Part shown: piece after piece, positions 63,252 through 64,000 of the stretch
How positions within the stretch are numbered: position 1 is the first letter of the stretch
Layout of the letters: each line of letters starts with the position of its first letter
The notes under the pieces: model-generated
Told to the model about the DNA's origin: nothing
The model's input: the letters and a program-made list of their open reading frames with translations, nothing else
Database searches by the model: none
Origin: Hymenobacter translucens
GTDB lineage: Bacteria; Bacteroidota; Bacteroidia; Cytophagales; Hymenobacteraceae
Assembly: GCF_020685205.1 (NCBI RefSeq)
Contig: NZ_JAJERB010000003.1
Location: forward strand, 62,001 to 126,000
Direction: 5' to 3'
Length of the DNA stretch: 64,000 nucleotides
Translations under genes and position numbers: made by a program

Positions 63252-63330
63252 GATGCGGGGTGTTTATGAAAGTTAAACGAAATATCACCTCTTTACCCAA
63301 AGGCTACGGGTCAATACGGTCACGCGCCTT

Positions 63331-63852
63331 TTACGCAAGTACGGGTAGGTACCGCTCGCGCAAAATCTGCAGATGATGGCCTTCGTGGCCGGGAATTACG
63401 TGCAGCAGGGCCCGCACGCTCAGCGCCTGCCCGTTGCTGGTGCCCACGCGGTCGAGCTGAGCGGGGGTCAGGTTTTCAAACAACGTGATGGAGGCCTGCC
63501 GGATAGCGTCGTACTCGCGCAGCAGACTGGGAATGGTCCGGCCGTTGGCGCCGGAGTTCGGCACGTACTCGTTTTCCTCGAAGCCCGGTAGCGGCGTGGC
63601 GTCGGCGCGCGAAAAGCGCAGGGCCCGGTAGGCGAAGATCCGCTCGGTGTCGAGCATGTGCAGCACCAGCTCTTTGATCGTCCACTTGCCCGGGGCGTAG
63701 GCCGTCAGGCCCTGCTCGTCGGACAGCCCCCCGAGCAGCTCGCGCAGCTGGGCCGGCTGCTCCCGCATCTGGGTAAGCGGGTCGGCGTGGTCGGGGACGT
63801 GGCGGAAGTAGTTCTCGAAATACGGGGGATAGTGGCCGGAAAGGGGGCGCAT
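63331..63852 (-). CDS. DinB-family protein
   Basis: A 173-residue four-helix DinB/YfiT-like protein with metal-binding His positions in ELVLHMLDTERIF and HVIPGHEGHH near the C-terminus. Such proteins are putative metal-dependent hydrolases or thiol transferases (bacillithiol-S-transferase-like). Start at ATG 63852 (MRPLSGHYPPYFENYF). Confidence 0.88.
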   Translation of the reverse strand: MRPLSGHYPPYFENYFRHVPDHADPLTQMREQPAQLRELLGGLSDEQGLTAYAPGKWTIKELVLHMLDTERIFAYRALRFSRADATPLPGFEENEYVPNSGANGRTIPSLLREYDAIRQASITLFENLTPAQLDRVGTSNGQALSVRALLHVIPGHEGHHLQILRERYLPVLA

Positions 63853-63976
63853 AGCCGATTTATCTACGGTGGGGCCGAAATATACGCATCTGCGGCAGGG
63901 AAGCGGCATTTTCCAACCTCAACTTTACCGGGAGCGTACAAAGCCCGCACCATCGCCTTCACTTTTCTTTCCCGCT

Positions 63977-64000
63977 ATGTCCTCACTTGCCGAAAAAGGC
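63977..64000 (+). CDS. Start of a gene cut by the window end
   Basis: ATG at 63977 followed by seven sense codons (MSSLAEKG) to the end of the window. Candidate only; product unknown. Confidence 0.3.

Overview
The window looks like chromosome of a GC-rich Bacteroidota, most likely a Hymenobacter or close relative (Cytophagales). Evidence: a type IX secretion C-terminal sorting domain on the first protein, several TAnnTTTG -7 promoter elements just upstream of genes, Bacteroidota-specific families (Porin_10, DUF3127, DUF4159, the lptE-secG-groESL neighbourhood, SMUG2-type glycosylase), TTG/GTG starts, and high GC at third codon positions. The high GC opens long antisense frames, which I left out. 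The assignment is inferred from families and style, not from a database search.

Layout. 1-4.6 kb: end of a giant secreted adhesin-like protein. 4.8-9.6 kb: MacB-like permease, a secreted amidotransferase-fold protein, a GH2 glycosidase. 9.7-14.2 kb: miaE, a Porin_10 porin translationally coupled to lpxK, a SMUG2-like glycosylase. 14.3-20.7 kb: Nif3-like protein overlapping a zinc-ribbon coiled-coil protein, TPR protein, pabB, CAT-type acetyltransferase, HAD phosphatase. 20.8-28.9 kb: miaB, a low-GC four-helix-bundle gene flanked by inverted repeats, sigma-54 activator, lptE, a Pro/Glu-rich protein, secG, groES, groEL. 29-34.1 kb: two POT transporters and pckA. 34.2-39.5 kb: two related cargo-like proteins separated by an SDR gene and rsmE. 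39.9-44.7 kb: DUF4159 protein, then a lipid-flavoured minus-strand series (accA, MBL hydrolase, patatin, acyltransferase). tRNA-Asp at 44.9 kb. 45-52.5 kb: GAF protein, Pmp3-like membrane peptide, GH1 glucosidase, Nudix, DEAD-box helicase, a small lipoprotein. 52.5-54.2 kb: AT-rich stretches with inverted repeats around an XRE regulator. 54.2-64 kb: L,D-transpeptidase, M1 aminopeptidase, cyanophycinase, GNAT, isoaspartyl peptidase, a DUF3127 protein with an SSB-like tail, SDR, AlbA_2 protein, a tiny lysine-rich protein, DinB, and the first codons of a last gene.

Most of the window is housekeeping: envelope biogenesis (lpxK, lptE, porin, secG), tRNA modification (miaB and miaE act in sequence on A37), chaperonins, gluconeogenesis and fatty-acid synthesis. 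The cyanophycinase and isoaspartyl peptidase together would take cyanophycin to free Asp and Arg.

The most unusual part is the pair at 34220-35335 and 37404-39542. Both begin with a shared RP-x-AV-x-QRR-x-Q module. The larger carries a DUF4157 metallopeptidase-like domain (HEAWH), the domain repeatedly linked to cargo of extracellular contractile injection systems. Their C-terminal parts are unrelated to each other and resemble effector domains. No injection-system structural genes lie in the window. Second in interest are several families of dispersed inverted repeats, one of which forms the signal-peptide coding region of lptE and another of which brackets the four-helix-bundle insertion.
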